Source: Magnolia sinica (Eukaryota > Streptophyta > Magnoliopsida > Magnoliales > Magnoliaceae). Taken from it: a stretch of 64,000 bases of DNA. Shown in pieces: positions 50,301 through 61,576 of the stretch (position 1 is its first letter; each line of letters starts with the position of its first letter). A program made the position numbers and the translations under genes. The DNA lies in the NCBI RefSeq assembly GCF_029962835.1, contig NC_080584.1, positions 81,992,862-82,056,861 of the forward strand, read 5' to 3'. The notes beneath the pieces were generated by a model. It made no database searches, had not been told where the DNA came from, and saw only the letters and a list, made by a program, of their open reading frames with translations.

Positions 50301-52234
50301 GATGTATATGTGATCCGTAGTTGAGGTCCATTGTGATGCATTTGAGGTTCAGGCGATGGAGTCCATTGTGATGTATATGAGGCCCATGTGAGAGGCCTAT
50401 CGTGATATGTATTAAGCTCTTGAGTAAGGCCCATGGTGTTCTATATTTGGCCCTTGTGTGAGGTCATGGGTCCACTATATGTTAGGATCCATGAGGGCCA
50501 TTCCTTGGGGGCAATGTTGGGTAAATGTCCACATTGTCGAGGTCGATTGTCGATGCCGGTTGTTGATACTGATTATGAGTATGTGACAGCATAGCATCAT
50601 GATACATGCCTATACGCATCATCTGCATATTTGTTATGAGATGTGGTTGATCATTGCATATGTCATTGAGCATGTTGTTATGAGACTCCCTGATAGACGG
50701 AGGTTATCTCATATGAGCACGCGGTGTGCGCAAGATTGATGCATGACTAGATTGTATGACTCATGCATCTCGCATTATGATTACTATATGCCCTAGCGAC
50801 ATCAGGGTCTTAGCCTCCACAGGCATATCGTGGATGGCCAAATGAGACATCGGAAATGTCTGGTTCTAGCATACGGGCGTTATAGATGTCCCTGGGTGAA
50901 AATTCCTAAACCTCTGTGCCCAAGAGATGCCCCAACGTCGAGACCGAGTGGATGCATGAGCGCCCGAGTGCCGAATACCAAGAGGCCGCGTCTCCCACTG
51001 TGTCGTGGTCGGTTGGGAAGGGGTATGGCCTTACCCGCCCGAGGGTAGGGGGCAATACTAGGCTGAGTTTGACCAGCTCGTAAATGGGTCCGCTATCGAC
51101 GTGCCGGATAGGTATTGGCAAACTATTGGCTAGGCAGATAGTGAGGTTTCTTACGCTCACTTGGACTGTGCGGCTAGGAGAGCGACAGTGCCATTTGGAG
51201 TGTACTAAACCCCGGTGATGATCCCAGAGATGAACTGTACTGATATGTGGATCTAGTGAGTAGGAGTTGTATACTCATTCATGCATTCATTCATTCACTA
51301 TCCACTCGGGTTGGTGGTGTGCAACTATTTATTACGTGTGCCTTCGCAATGGCCAGGATTTTGGTTGGGGCACGCGACTAACCTGAGATCAGGAGTTTAC
51401 CACATTGAGTCTGACTATCCAAATTTAAGTATGGGACTGGTTTGGATAGAAGTCCCTTGTGATGGACCCCATAGCTTGCGATACTACGTACTATCATCCC
51501 GACCTCACACTCTGGCATGGTCATTTCATTCATACCGCATGTGGCATTTTGGGTTACTGCATTTATATGGTCTAGATACGGTTGACGTTATTCATGAACT
51601 CTTCAGGAATTGTATATTGCATCGCATTCTTGGCATCTGACATTTGACTTTTTATGACTCCTTATTTGCATAGCTATTCTATATTGCTTACTCTGTTATC
51701 TTATGATTTATGATCTCGTCAGTATTTCTGCTTACTTTGATAATTCATGATCTTGTCAATCTTTCTGCTTATTCTGGTAATGTACGATTTATGGATTACC
51801 ACTATTTTCGGCATTGTATTGAATACTGGGCACTTACCTTGTGTACACACTTACACCACCCTCTAAGCTTTCTATAAGCTTATGCACGATAGATGCGTGC
51901 AGATGATGATAGGTTGCAGCAGCATTGAGCTTGGGCATACAGCGGACCTCTGGAGCTTCGATTTTTGATATATGTATCTTCCTTTCAGTATTGTACTCAA
52001 CTGATTATATTAATGGATATGTGATGATGATGTTGCCTTTGTGATTTGGGTATGCTTGTGGTTATGCTTATTACGAGTTGAATGTACAAAAAAAAACCCT
52101 CCTTGTAGCATCGCAGGATCGGAATCTGGCGTATGGACGCTAGGAGTCGAGAATGGGGTACTGCGGAGGCTGTCAGCACGGGATTCGGTGATCGGGAATT
52201 TTGTGAGCTCAGTTTCTGAGTTTGGGGTGTGACA

Positions 52235-52520
52235 CTCGATCTCCTGCACCCCTTTTCTCTCTCTTGATCTCCCCTCTCACGAACCCCTCTTCTCTCCCTC
52301 GATCTCCCCTCTCACGAACCCCCCTTTTCTCTCTCTCGATCTCCCCTCTCACTAACCCCTCTTCTCTCCCTTGATCTCCCCTCTCACGAACCCCCCTTTT
52401 CTCTCTCTCGATCTCCCCTCTCACGAACACCTCTTCTCTCCCTAACCATCCCCTATCTCTTGATCTCACGAATACTTCCCTCTCTGACGCCATAATCTGC
52501 GTCCATTTTAGGTATGCAAG
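52235..52520 (+). repeat. CACTA-2 leader, resumed, with GATCTCCC/CACGAACCCC repeats
   Basis: After the insertion the pyrimidine-rich leader continues with about five units of GATCTCCCCTCTCACGAAC of roughly 60 bp, then TCTCTCCCTAACCATCCCCT, which matches CACTA-1 at about 5060. An ATTTTAGGTATGC donor-like site lies near 52503. Confidence 0.75.
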
Positions 52521-53309
52521 AATGATTTTCTTCTTCTTCTTTTTTCCCTTTTGAATATTCATATTGCTGTCTTTTTTCTTCTTCTTCTTTTTTTTTAGAA
52601 TTGGATTGGGGTTTTTTTATATTTTATTTACATTTTATTTGAGGTTTTTTTTTTCTCTTATGAATGATATAGATGTTTTAATATGCCAAAATAACAATCT
52701 ACTCAAGGATTTGAATGGCATGGATGTTGATGAGGCAGAGTAATGATCCTCATGTGTTTAAGGAACCCGATTATAGGTGATATTGAGAAGAACCTTCTTC
52801 TTAACTCAGTAGTAATTCTCCATAAATTGATTTTGATTAGTTATCTTTCCTAGACTTGTGTATAATACCTGAAGCAGGAATGTAAAGTTGAGGGTAATGC
52901 CTATTGAGGTGTTGCCTTGCTGATTTCTATTTGCAATCCAATACGCACTTTCCCCATTATGTTCATGTTATATCTACAATGTTCATCCATTTATTTTTAT
53001 TTTTATTTTATTTTTCATATGAATATGGGGTATGAACCCAAAATGGAATTCTGATCCAAATCATGTGTGGACCACACGACAAGAAAGAGTGGTAACTAAA
53101 TGCCCACCATTAAAAAGTAAAATCCTCTTCAGGGCTAGAAAAAGGGTGCGGCTTCCGTGGATCCCCTGACTGATGTCGCTTACATTAATGTCATCCATCC
53201 AATTATAGTGTTTGGTTTTGAGATGGTTGGGCGTTTGTGGTAATGTTTCGCCTTTTGGCACTTCTTCAATAAAAGTGCATTTACCTTTTAAAAAAAAAAA
53301 CTATGATCT
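52521..53309. other. CACTA-2 interior, no clear gene
   Basis: T-rich DNA. A short open stretch near 52660-52757 (NDIDVLICQNNNLLKDLNGM) looks coding-like but is unrecognised. A GGGCCCAC-type remnant is near 52930-53130. Confidence 0.4.
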
Positions 53310-54175
53310 TTTAGTGGGTTGTTCAAAAACTAGAGTTAAGGGGGTTATCCATGGTGTTGGCATTCGGTGCTTGGGATTCAATTGCATATGGAGAATTAGC
53401 GCAATGAGCTTCTTCTTCTTTTTTTCCTGGACGGAATTTTTTAGCTTTGAATCCATGGATTTGTGGAGTTGGGAATTTGCCAAATCCATGGAGAGATTCT
53501 TAAATGGGGTTGGGGTTGTCCATGTAAAGGGTTTGTGGATCTTAAATTGGTTCTTTTTCCATGTCATTTTGTTGTATGGACGCGCAGTCCTTTCCAATCC
53601 GAAGTCTTAATTATTTGGCAAATTCTTCCTTATGGTATAATATGGGGGCTATGGAGAGAAATTTTAGAATCCTTGAGGGAAAGACTTTATAGATTGCTTC
53701 TGTAATTCAATTGATTTTCTCAATGATCAAAAGTTAGAGTTTAGAAGGGGTTTGGTTGATTTGCCAAATAATACCTTCTTTGGAGAAACAAACTCCATAG
53801 TTTGTGGTGGGGAATTTTTTGCAAAATCCAAATCCATGGGGAGTGTCTTAAATGGGGTTGGGGGTGCCTTCATGGGTTGTAAGCTGTTATGGGGCCTTAA
53901 ATGTATCCATTTTCCATGTCATTGCTAGATGGACATGGCATCCTTTCCAATCCCAAGACTCAATTATTTGGCCATGGTATAATGTGAGGGTTTTTTTTAG
54001 AGGAATTCTAGAATCGTTGGGGAAAGGCTTTATAGGGGGGCTCTGTAATTTAATTGATTTCCTCTATGTTCTTTGGATAGATTGTTCAACAGCTAGAGTC
54101 GAGAGGGTGTGATCCATGGCACTGTCATTCATTGATGGGGATTCAATTGTATTTGGAGATTTAGGGTAATGAGCT
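53310..54175. repeat. Diverged tandem duplication, about 430-450 bp
   Basis: The series TCTTAAATGGGGTTGGGG, TTTTCCATGTCATT, CCTTTCCAATCC, ATTATTTGGC, GGGGATTCAATTG/GGGATTCAATTG-type phrases occurs in both halves (roughly 53330-53720 and 53760-54175) with many small differences. Non-coding or a relic. Confidence 0.75.
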
Positions 54176-55081
54176 ATTTTTTGTAGCCCTATGGGAGTTA
54201 TTTACACATTTATGAATAAAAATAAAAATAAAAAGTATTGGTAATGAAATCCCTCGATCATTATCCTACCTTAATGCCCCTTTACTCAAGAATATATATA
54301 GTGAATCTAGAAGAGAGTGGATGTGTAAGAAATGGCAGAATTTTTGGAGTAAATATCGTTGGCCTTGTTTTGCTGGCCCTGAATTGGTTTTGTTTGTTGA
54401 ATATTTCAATTGACTTAATAAGGTGGTTATATCCCACAAATTATTTCATGTTTTGAATGTATGGTGATGAGATGCAAGCTTGCCAAAGTACTGCCAGATG
54501 CAAAACCTCATAGGTCAAATCATCCGACTTCTTAATGCAACACATGTTTCTAAAGAAATTGGTTTTTCTATTGATAAATACATGTATGTGGTTCACGAAT
54601 ATGGAGGAGAGTATAGTTAGAAGAATTTGGCTTCTTAATGTAGTCACACCAAAGATTTTCTCCAAGGCTAATGGTATTTTACATTAAGAAGCAATTTGAT
54701 AATTCTAATGGAAACCAAAATCACTGGGTTGCCACATCTTGGAGAGCTTAATGACCCAAAGGTATTATTGTAGCCATTGAGTTGGCCTTTTTACTAGTTA
54801 ATGTTATTTTTCACGTAAATGTTCATTGGATAACATTTGTTGATTTACTTTTTACTTTCTGTAAAGTAATTGAGTTTTTTTTTCCCTTTTTTTTTTCTTT
54901 TTCTTTCTTTCTTACTTTTTTTAAGTGTAAATACTTTTTGATGCTTTAATGTGGTAATATAGAATTTTTCAAAGGATTTGATGCATCTTTATTTTCTTTA
55001 TACTCCATTTGGCTGATTAATTTGAGTTTCTGTAAAACGTAAAAAGAAAGAGCATTAGTCATACAAATTCTTATCTTGCAG
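54176..55081. other. No recognisable gene
   Basis: AT-rich with T-rich pyrimidine runs near 54876-54915. The open frames at 54238-54456 and 54441-54665 have no similarity I recognise. Confidence 0.5.
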
Positions 55082-55274
55082 AACTGATGAGGAGTCAAGC
55101 TTTGTAAAACCTGATGTTAGTTATCATACCGAGATGCATGTTTCAAGAGTTGACAGTGAGCAACTTGAGTGTTCTTAGCAGCCATTACTTGACAACAACT
55201 TCGGAACTGTTTTCTCAGCTTTGCCTCCTAGCTTCACTGAACTATTGACTAGCTGTTTGACTGAACATGAAATG
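55082..55274 (+). pseudogene. Exon-like segment with an in-frame stop, unrecognised
   Basis: After a TATCTTGCAG acceptor-like site at 55072-55081 the frame reads TDEESSFVKPDVSYHTEMHV, then SRVDSEQLECS, a TAG, and QPLLDNNFGTVFSALPPSF and TELLTSCLTEHEM up to a GTAAG donor at about 55275. Length, borders and composition look like a host exon with one stop. A further short exon-like piece (EPPKVPEEIDMMS) follows near 55592. I do not recognise the protein. It is probably captured cargo of CACTA-2. Confidence 0.45.
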
Positions 55275-56210
55275 GTAAGATATGCAAACTATATTTACAT
55301 GTTAGAATTTGGCATGCTAAATCTACAGGTGTACACAGTGTTCAATAACTCATCATGGCTTGACTTGTAACTGGACTGAGTTAACCGTTGTTGTTGGTAC
55401 ACTTGAAGCCTAGCAATATCGAGCTGACTCAGTCATGTTCCAAATCCATTTGCATGTTTTGCATTAACAACAGTCCATAGAAAACCTTCATTTGAATAAT
55501 TCCAATATTGAAACAACATTCTCTTCGAGGTAATCCTTTTGGAAGACTTCCCATCAACAATTTCTTTAACTGAGATTTACGAATATTGCAGAGCCACCAA
55601 AGGTGCCTGAAGAAATTGATATGATGTCCCAAGTCACGTTATTTTTTTTTAAACATTACTAGTTTCTTTAGTATGACATTCTCTCTGTTTGTGTAGTTTT
55701 AAAATTTTGAACTTTTTTAGTTGCAGAGATGCATATCTGATTCTTCTTTTCATGGTATGTGAATTTCTTTCATTACTAGTTCTCTGCTTCTAATCTGAAG
55801 GTTGTGCCTAGATCGACTTGATTCTTTGTACAAGGCATCAAGATGGTGGGATCCTTTTGCTGGATGGATTGGATCATACATATGTGCCATGCTATCACAT
55901 GTTTTGGTGTGAACATGAGTTGACTGTGCTCGTTTGTGGGCTTAGCAAAGCTCTTCCTCACTATTTGCTTCAAAAAAGGGAAAAAAAAAAAAAAAACACA
56001 AAAAAAGAGCTCTTCCCCATGATATATATGGGCTCTATTTATCAGCTCCCAATAGCATGGAAGTCACTGTCCTCCCATATTGTAATTAGTCTTCAGTAAG
56101 GTCTAGACTCTTCATTCAGTTGGTCTAATTGCTATGGATCAGGAGTTAAACATGGATTAGACGAACGACCCAATATTCATATTGGTCAGAAGTCTATTCT
56201 TACTCCTTTT
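55275..56210. other. No recognisable gene
   Basis: Mixed AT-rich DNA with an A-run near 55978-55997. Contains nothing I can assign beyond the short exon-like piece near 55592. Confidence 0.45.
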
Positions 56211-57480
56211 CACTACAAGAAATATGGTTTTTACCTACGAAACTTTTACCGACGAAATTAATTTTTGTAGGCAAAGATGACTTTTACCGACGACATACAA
56301 TTTCGTAGGTAAAAGTAAACTTTTACCGACGAAATATTATTACGTAGGTAAAAGTCATTTTTGCAAAATTTTCGTAGGTAAAGGGTGTTTTCAGTAAAGT
56401 TCACTTTTACCAACGAAAGTTTATTTCGTAGGTAAATGTCATATTTACCTTAGGTAAAAGGTGTTTTCAATTTTTCTAATTACAAAAAAAAAAATTACCT
56501 TGGTAAAATCCATATTTACCTACGAAAATAATACAAAAAAATATTTTTACCTAGGTAAAAGCCATATCGTAGGTAAAAGGTATCTAACAGAAAATCAAAA
56601 AGTTTACTTAAGTTTACTTTTACTGATGAAATTAACTGTCGGAGGTAAAAGTCATCTTTCCCTATGACAATTTTTGTAGGCAAAGGGTGCTTACTTATGA
56701 TTTACATCTTTACCTACGAATATTTTCGTAGGTAAAAGGTGTTTCAAATTCTTATCTTTCCCTACGACAATTTTCGTAGGTAAAAAGTGTTTTTAATTTC
56801 TCCGCCCTGCAACCTTCCGAATGGTCTACTTTTACCTACGAAATCAAATTTGGTAGGTAAAAGCCATATTTACATACGAAAATTGTTATAGGTAAAGGTG
56901 ATTTGAATTTTTGAAAAAATCAAAAATCAAAAAGTTTACGTCCATGAGACTTTTACCTACAACTATTTTCGTAGGTAAAAACATAAATGGGAGACTTTTA
57001 CCCACGAAAGATTTCATAGCTCAAAAATGTGTATGTGACTTTTACCTATGCAATCGTTCGTAGGTAAAAATATACTCGTTGAGCTTATTTCATTGGTAAA
57101 AAAAGTGTCTCAGACTTTTACCCACGATATGGTTCGTAGGTAATGCCAGAATTTTACTACTAAATTATACCTTTACCTACGAAATATATTTCGTAGGTAA
57201 AAGTCTTTTAAAAAAAAATAAATCCCACTCAAAATTCCTGATATACACTTGTTACAATATAGTTCATCATATTCTTCCTGATATACACCTGTTATATAAT
57301 ATATTTCGTCATATTCACATTTATATCCATCTAAACCCAAACTACGTAAATTCATCCAAACATAAACTACTTTCATCCAAACATAAACTACATCCATCCA
57401 AGCACAAACAATTTTATCCACATGACATTCATTTACGCATAAATACTATAAGTTTAACATTATAAATAAAATACAAAAAA
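56211..57480 (+). mobile_element. CACTA-4: left end with TTTTACCTACGAAA subterminal array
   Basis: CACTACAAGAAATATGG at 56211 is a CACTA terminus. It is followed by about 1 kb with more than twenty TTTTACCTACGAAA / TTTCGTAGGTAAAAG motifs in both orientations, often as back-to-back palindromes. From 57210 to 57480 a non-repeated interior with a short CATCCAAACATAAACTAC duplication follows. No right end is seen, so the element is truncated or longer than this stretch. Confidence 0.82.
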
Positions 57481-57489
57481 TTATTCATA

Positions 57490-57750
57490 GCGTTAAGGAA
57501 TTGAGAATAGATTAAGGTTTAGGTTTAGGAAATCAGGTTCGGGTTCGAGATCGGGTTTATGTTTGGGTTTTTAAGTTTAAGTTTAGGTTTAGGTTAGGGA
57601 GTTGAGATTAGGATTAGGTGTAGGTTTAGGTTTAGGGATTTGAGAATACATTTAGGTTTTAGGTTTAGGTTTAGGTTATAGGTTAAGGTTTAGGTTTTAG
57701 GTTTAGGTTAAGGTTAGTTTATAGGATATAAGTTTAGGTTATAGGATATT
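57490..57750. repeat. Telomere-like patch, same higher-order repeat as 1-1520
   Basis: Carries GGAATTGAGAATAG, AGATTAGGATTAGGTGTAGG and GGGATTTGAGAATACAT in the same order and spacing as in the left array, plus TTTAGGT words. One higher-order unit only. It starts abruptly in CACTA-4-like DNA and stops abruptly at a GGGCCCAC-type unit. Confidence 0.85.
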
Positions 57751-57756
57751 TTTGTA

Positions 57757-58600
57757 TTTTCTCTTCATTCATATCTTTTTGATATTATGAACACGTTGGA
57801 TGTTAAATAAACATTACTATAAGCCCAAGGAAGGTATCAACGGTGGAAATCATTATTCCACACTGTTTCGTGTGGCATGGTCCATTTGAGTTTTGGATTA
57901 ACCGAAAATTCGGGATTAACCCACATTGTTCATCCATTTTTCGAGATCATTTTAGATATTTATCCCAAAAATGATTCATATCCAAAGATTAATTAAATGA
58001 ACCACACCACAAATAAGGGGAACAAATAAGGAGGGTTTTAAACCTGGTGACGTCACTGTAGGGCGTCCAAGAGGGAAACGAAGTGGCTGGTGGTCGGTGC
58101 TCTGTGGGTCCTACCATGATGCATGTGTTTCATCCATGCCGTCCATCCATTTTTACATATCATATTAGGGCTTGATACAAAAAATGAGAGGGATATAAAT
58201 CTCAAGTGGACCACACCACATGAAAACAATAGCGATTGGATATCCACCATTAAAACCCTCCTAAGGCTCACTGTACTTTTTATTTGACATACAATCTGTT
58301 GATTAGGTCATACAGGCCCAGATGATGGGAAAAAACAAAAACCAACTTGATCCATTCATTAATGGTGGCAAATAAACCTTACATCGGACCTTAGGAAGTT
58401 TTTAATGGGGTGGTCCACCTGAGATTTATATTACCATGTAATATGTCCATACCTTACAAGATCCTCCAAATTTCCAAAAATATTTGATATTATTAGTCTT
58501 AATTTCATTTTTAAATCTCAATTAAATAATTTTATTTAGTATCATTTTTAAATCCTAATTTCATTTATTCCGTGGGCCCACGTGATGTATGTGTTTAATC
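57757..58600. repeat. GGGCCCAC-group elements: inverted copy and GGCTAGTG-type copy
   Basis: 57757-58027 is the reverse complement of about 18474-18740 (for example TATCAACGGTGGAAATCATT and CCACACCACAAATAAGGGGA). 58085-58440 matches the left half of the 26186-26702 element (GTGGTCGGTGCTCTGTGG and TTGATTAGGTCATACAGGCC). Non-coding. Confidence 0.75.
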
Positions 58601-58602
58601 TA

Positions 58603-59070
58603 TGCCTTCCCCATGAGGTCAAGCTGTGTGGGCCCAACCATGATGTGTGTCAAACATCAACACCATGCATTTGATGGGTCCCCTTTAAATTATGGGATAT
58701 CCCAAAAATCCAGCCATATATGAAACTCCAGTGGGCCATACCATCTAAAATCATGTGAAGACATGCCTAAAACATATAAAAGCACTTGGTGGGCCCCACC
58801 TGAAATTTGGATGCATCTTAAACTTGGTATGACCCCTCGTCCAAGTGGCACACACATAATAGATGGGCTGGATTTGTGGACCACATATCTGTGGGCCCAA
58901 AAAATAATTATGAACGTTTTAATGGAGGGTAATCCTTCTCAACTTTTGTATGTGGTGTGGCCCATAAAAGTCATAGATTGATTTGATTTTTAATCCTTGG
59001 GCCCAACATAGGATGATGCATCTGAATGATGGGGTAGATGTTTGACACGCATCATGGTGGGTCCCACAGA
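58603..59070. repeat. GGGCCCAC-type MITE-like element, second full copy
   Basis: Left end GAGGTCAAGCTGTGTGGGCC then CATGATGTGTGTCAAACATC; right end GATGTTTGACACGCATCATG then GGTCCCACAGAGC. These are inverted repeats of about 40 bp. The interior matches 24700-25165 and, in reverse, 17862-18141. Non-coding, about 470 bp. Confidence 0.78.
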
Positions 59071-59139
59071 GCCATACCAGACCCCCGGCCCAAATTTGGG
59101 CGTGCTCTCAAAACAGAGGCCCGCCCAAAAAAAACCCCC

Positions 59140-59261
59140 AAATCTCTGAATCTCTCTCTCTCTCTCTCTCGCCCGCGCACGCACGCTCCGTTCCTTAACC
59201 CTATCTCTCTCCCGATCTTGCTCCAACTCTCTCATCTTCCTCCCTCTCTCTATTCAGTCCC

Positions 59262-59304
<43 letters not shown>

Positions 59305-59453
59305 ATTCATCACCTCAGAAAACCTCAGAGGACCCTTCATCATCTCGATTGGAGTTCCATCATTGACTTGTCTCGGTGCATCTGGAACTACTGGTTTCCC
59401 TCTTTGTTGCTAGATTGAGAGGCGCCATTGCAAGAATTCCAAGAAAAAAAAGG
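59140..59453 (+). promoter_or_regulatory. CT-rich leader-like segment with donor site
   Basis: Contains two (CT)n runs (about 59151-59171 and 59268-59302) in a C-rich stretch with CGCGCACGCACG, then GCGCCATTGCAAGAATTCC and a donor-like AAAAAAAGGTATATGC at 59453. The layout resembles the first, untranslated exon of a plant gene. No coding exon that follows it could be recognised, so it may be a captured leader or gene relic. Confidence 0.4.
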
Positions 59454-61508
59454 TATATGCTTTTTTCTGACATTGGATTTTCTGTTTTAGATTCGTTTTC
59501 TTCATGAAATGCATGGATTTGGTTTCATTTGTGGTGGTTTCTGTCTCTATTGGCGGTGAGATCTGGATGATTGGATTCGTGTTGTGGTCTGATATGAGTG
59601 GATTTGATGTGATCGGGTATGAAATTTGTGATTTTCTTTTGTTTTGAGGGAAAAATCTGAAATGTGCTTCAAAAATGCTGGACTTTGTATGGAAATATGA
59701 AATGAGCTGATGGAACTGAGTAGTGTTTTCTGTTTGGGTGGTAAATGTACTGGTGGGCCCACATTTCTGGATCCCAGGCTGTTCTCTGAAAGAGGTTTCT
59801 ATTGGAGAATTGAATTGGAAAGGCTTTTTCTCAGTGTTGGTGTTTGTTACCAGCACTGAGGAGCTGCTGCATTTTTATTTGTCATCTCATGTTACGTGTC
59901 AACATTTGGAAGGGCAGTGCATCTGGATGCCTATGAAATCTGATTTTTGGAGCATTTTGGAGAAATCAGATTACATTGTATCCCTTGCTAGCTTGAAAGA
60001 GATTATGGATTCACTCGGGAATAATTTATTCCATCTCAAATAGACTGCTGGCTTTGTCAAATCTCTGCTGTGTTCCAGCAATTTGTGAACAAAGATCCGC
60101 CATTTTCTCAACATGAAAACAGAGTACAGACATTGGGAATGATAAGTTTCTGCCTGTCAGATGATTAATTGCTAAAATTTCCCTGCTTACAATCCAACTA
60201 AACACAACCATGCCATGGGGTGTGCGGATTCCTCCATGCATATGCTGTGGGAGCATTCGTATGACTATTTAAATCCCCCATTAGCATTGGGTTAGAGGAT
60301 TGAACAGAAAGCTTTCCATTCTTTTCGAGATTCCAATTCCATTCATCCCTCTCCTCTTGGAATGTGCTTATCTAGGCATCCCATGAGACGAATAAAGTCC
60401 TTGATCTCCTCATCTGATACAGCCCTCGTAAAACCTGTATACCAGTTTACTTGGCCCCTTATTTTGCTGAAACTTGAGAGACAAATATTCCTTTCTCATC
60501 TGCCACTGGATGCAACCTAGGAAGCGCATGACATAATGCTACAGTGCTACACCAAACATTTTCAGAAACGAACAGTAATAATACACATTCCATCGCCAAT
60601 TTCCTACAATCGTCTGATAGAAATCCTCTTGTAAACAAGGCATAGATTTCCATGACTAAGCTTTGTAGAGAGGAATCCCTGATGTGATTTGTGGTGACAC
60701 TACCAAAAAAAATGGGCCCACATTTTTTTTTGGTTTTTTGTGATTTGTTGTTAGATCTGTTACTATCTGTTGAGATCTTTGATATATTTCCCTGATGTTG
60801 TTTTTGAGGATCTGTTACATGCGAGCCATGGGTCCTCTGGCAATAACTAATTTATATCACACACTAACACCAAACACACCTGTCTCACCACTAAACACGC
60901 CCATCCTTTCTTTGGTTATACAAATACTAAAGGTCTTTGCTAATAAGCCCACATGTGTACCAGCCAGCCTCATGTACATGCCACACATGTGCCAGCATGG
61001 TTCGCTGGTACCAGCTCCAATACCAGATGGATGCCAATATGTAGATTGTTTTCACCCAAGAATCAGGTCAGCCTCTGTCAGGTTGGGTAAACTTTATGAA
61101 AAAAATGTATGGCTGAGGAAAACCTGGCTGATTTTCTTCTCCTTTTTTTAAACCCATCCAACTGTTTCTGACATCTTGGCCCACCTACTGAATGGACAAT
61201 GTATTTTTTCAGTTAGAACACCTACAGACTTAGACTCACCCAATGGATGGCTTGTATAGTGCGCATATTGGCCATGCTGGCATATTAGGCGGCATGTAGA
61301 TGGTATTCCTCATACATGTGAGCTTAACAAAACTCCAATGCTAAATATTCCACTGTTATATAACCAAAAGTAGAAACGGCGGGTGTATTTAGCAGTAAGA
61401 GACTGTAAATAGCAGCTCGCTATCCTTCGTAACATATTTCCGGAGTACTTACTGTACATCTTTGTATCAAACAAACAATTTTCATTGGTTTGTGATCTCC
61501 AGACATAC
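59454..61508. other. No gene recognised; isolated CACTA-like word at 60698
   Basis: Open frames on both strands (for example minus 60459-60653 with SDDCRKLAMECVLLLFVSEN) have protein-like stretches but match nothing I can name. CACTACCAAAAAAAATGGGC at 60698 resembles a CACTA terminus but has no subterminal repeats. Confidence 0.4.
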
Positions 61509-61576
61509 CAATCATGAGAGTCATAACTGTTGTTGCAGTTGTCCCCCTTCACAAATACATAGCCTTCAGGCACAAG
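61509..61576 (-). pseudogene. Plastid-type signal peptidase I exon fragment
   Basis: A 68-base minus-strand exon between a TATGTGCAG acceptor (after 61576) and a GTATGT donor (61508-61503) encodes LVPEGYVFVKGDNCNNSYDS followed by HDW, with the last codon split. This is the C-terminal conserved box (VPEGYVFV.GDNRNNS.DSH.WGPLP) of thylakoidal processing peptidase/Plsp1, a type I signal peptidase that trims transit signals in plastids. The near-invariant Arg of GDNRNNS is Cys here. The catalytic Ser and Lys exons and the GPLP exon are not seen nearby, so it is an isolated fragment, probably captured. Confidence 0.78.

Larger units (their letters stand above)
46162..52234 (+). mobile_element. Probable solo LTR (Del/Tekay-like), 6.07 kb
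   Basis: Starts TGTAAGACCCGTATCC and ends TTTGGGGTGTGACA, the end type I associate with Del/Tekay Ty3 LTRs. Flanks CTCAA (46157-46161) and CTCGA (52235-52239) match at 4 of 5 positions, and the CACTA-1 copy of this spot reads CTCTCTCGATCTCC without the insert, confirming the empty site. No gag or pol is present and no internal direct repeat of the ends is seen, so a solo LTR fits best. It is unusually long, partly through minisatellite growth. An unrelated TG...CA element cannot be excluded. Confidence 0.65.

Noticed and set aside
60698-60720. Another CACTA left end (CACTACCAAAAAAAATGGGC)
   Set aside because: No subterminal repeat cluster follows and no mate was found. A chance match or a very short remnant is more likely.
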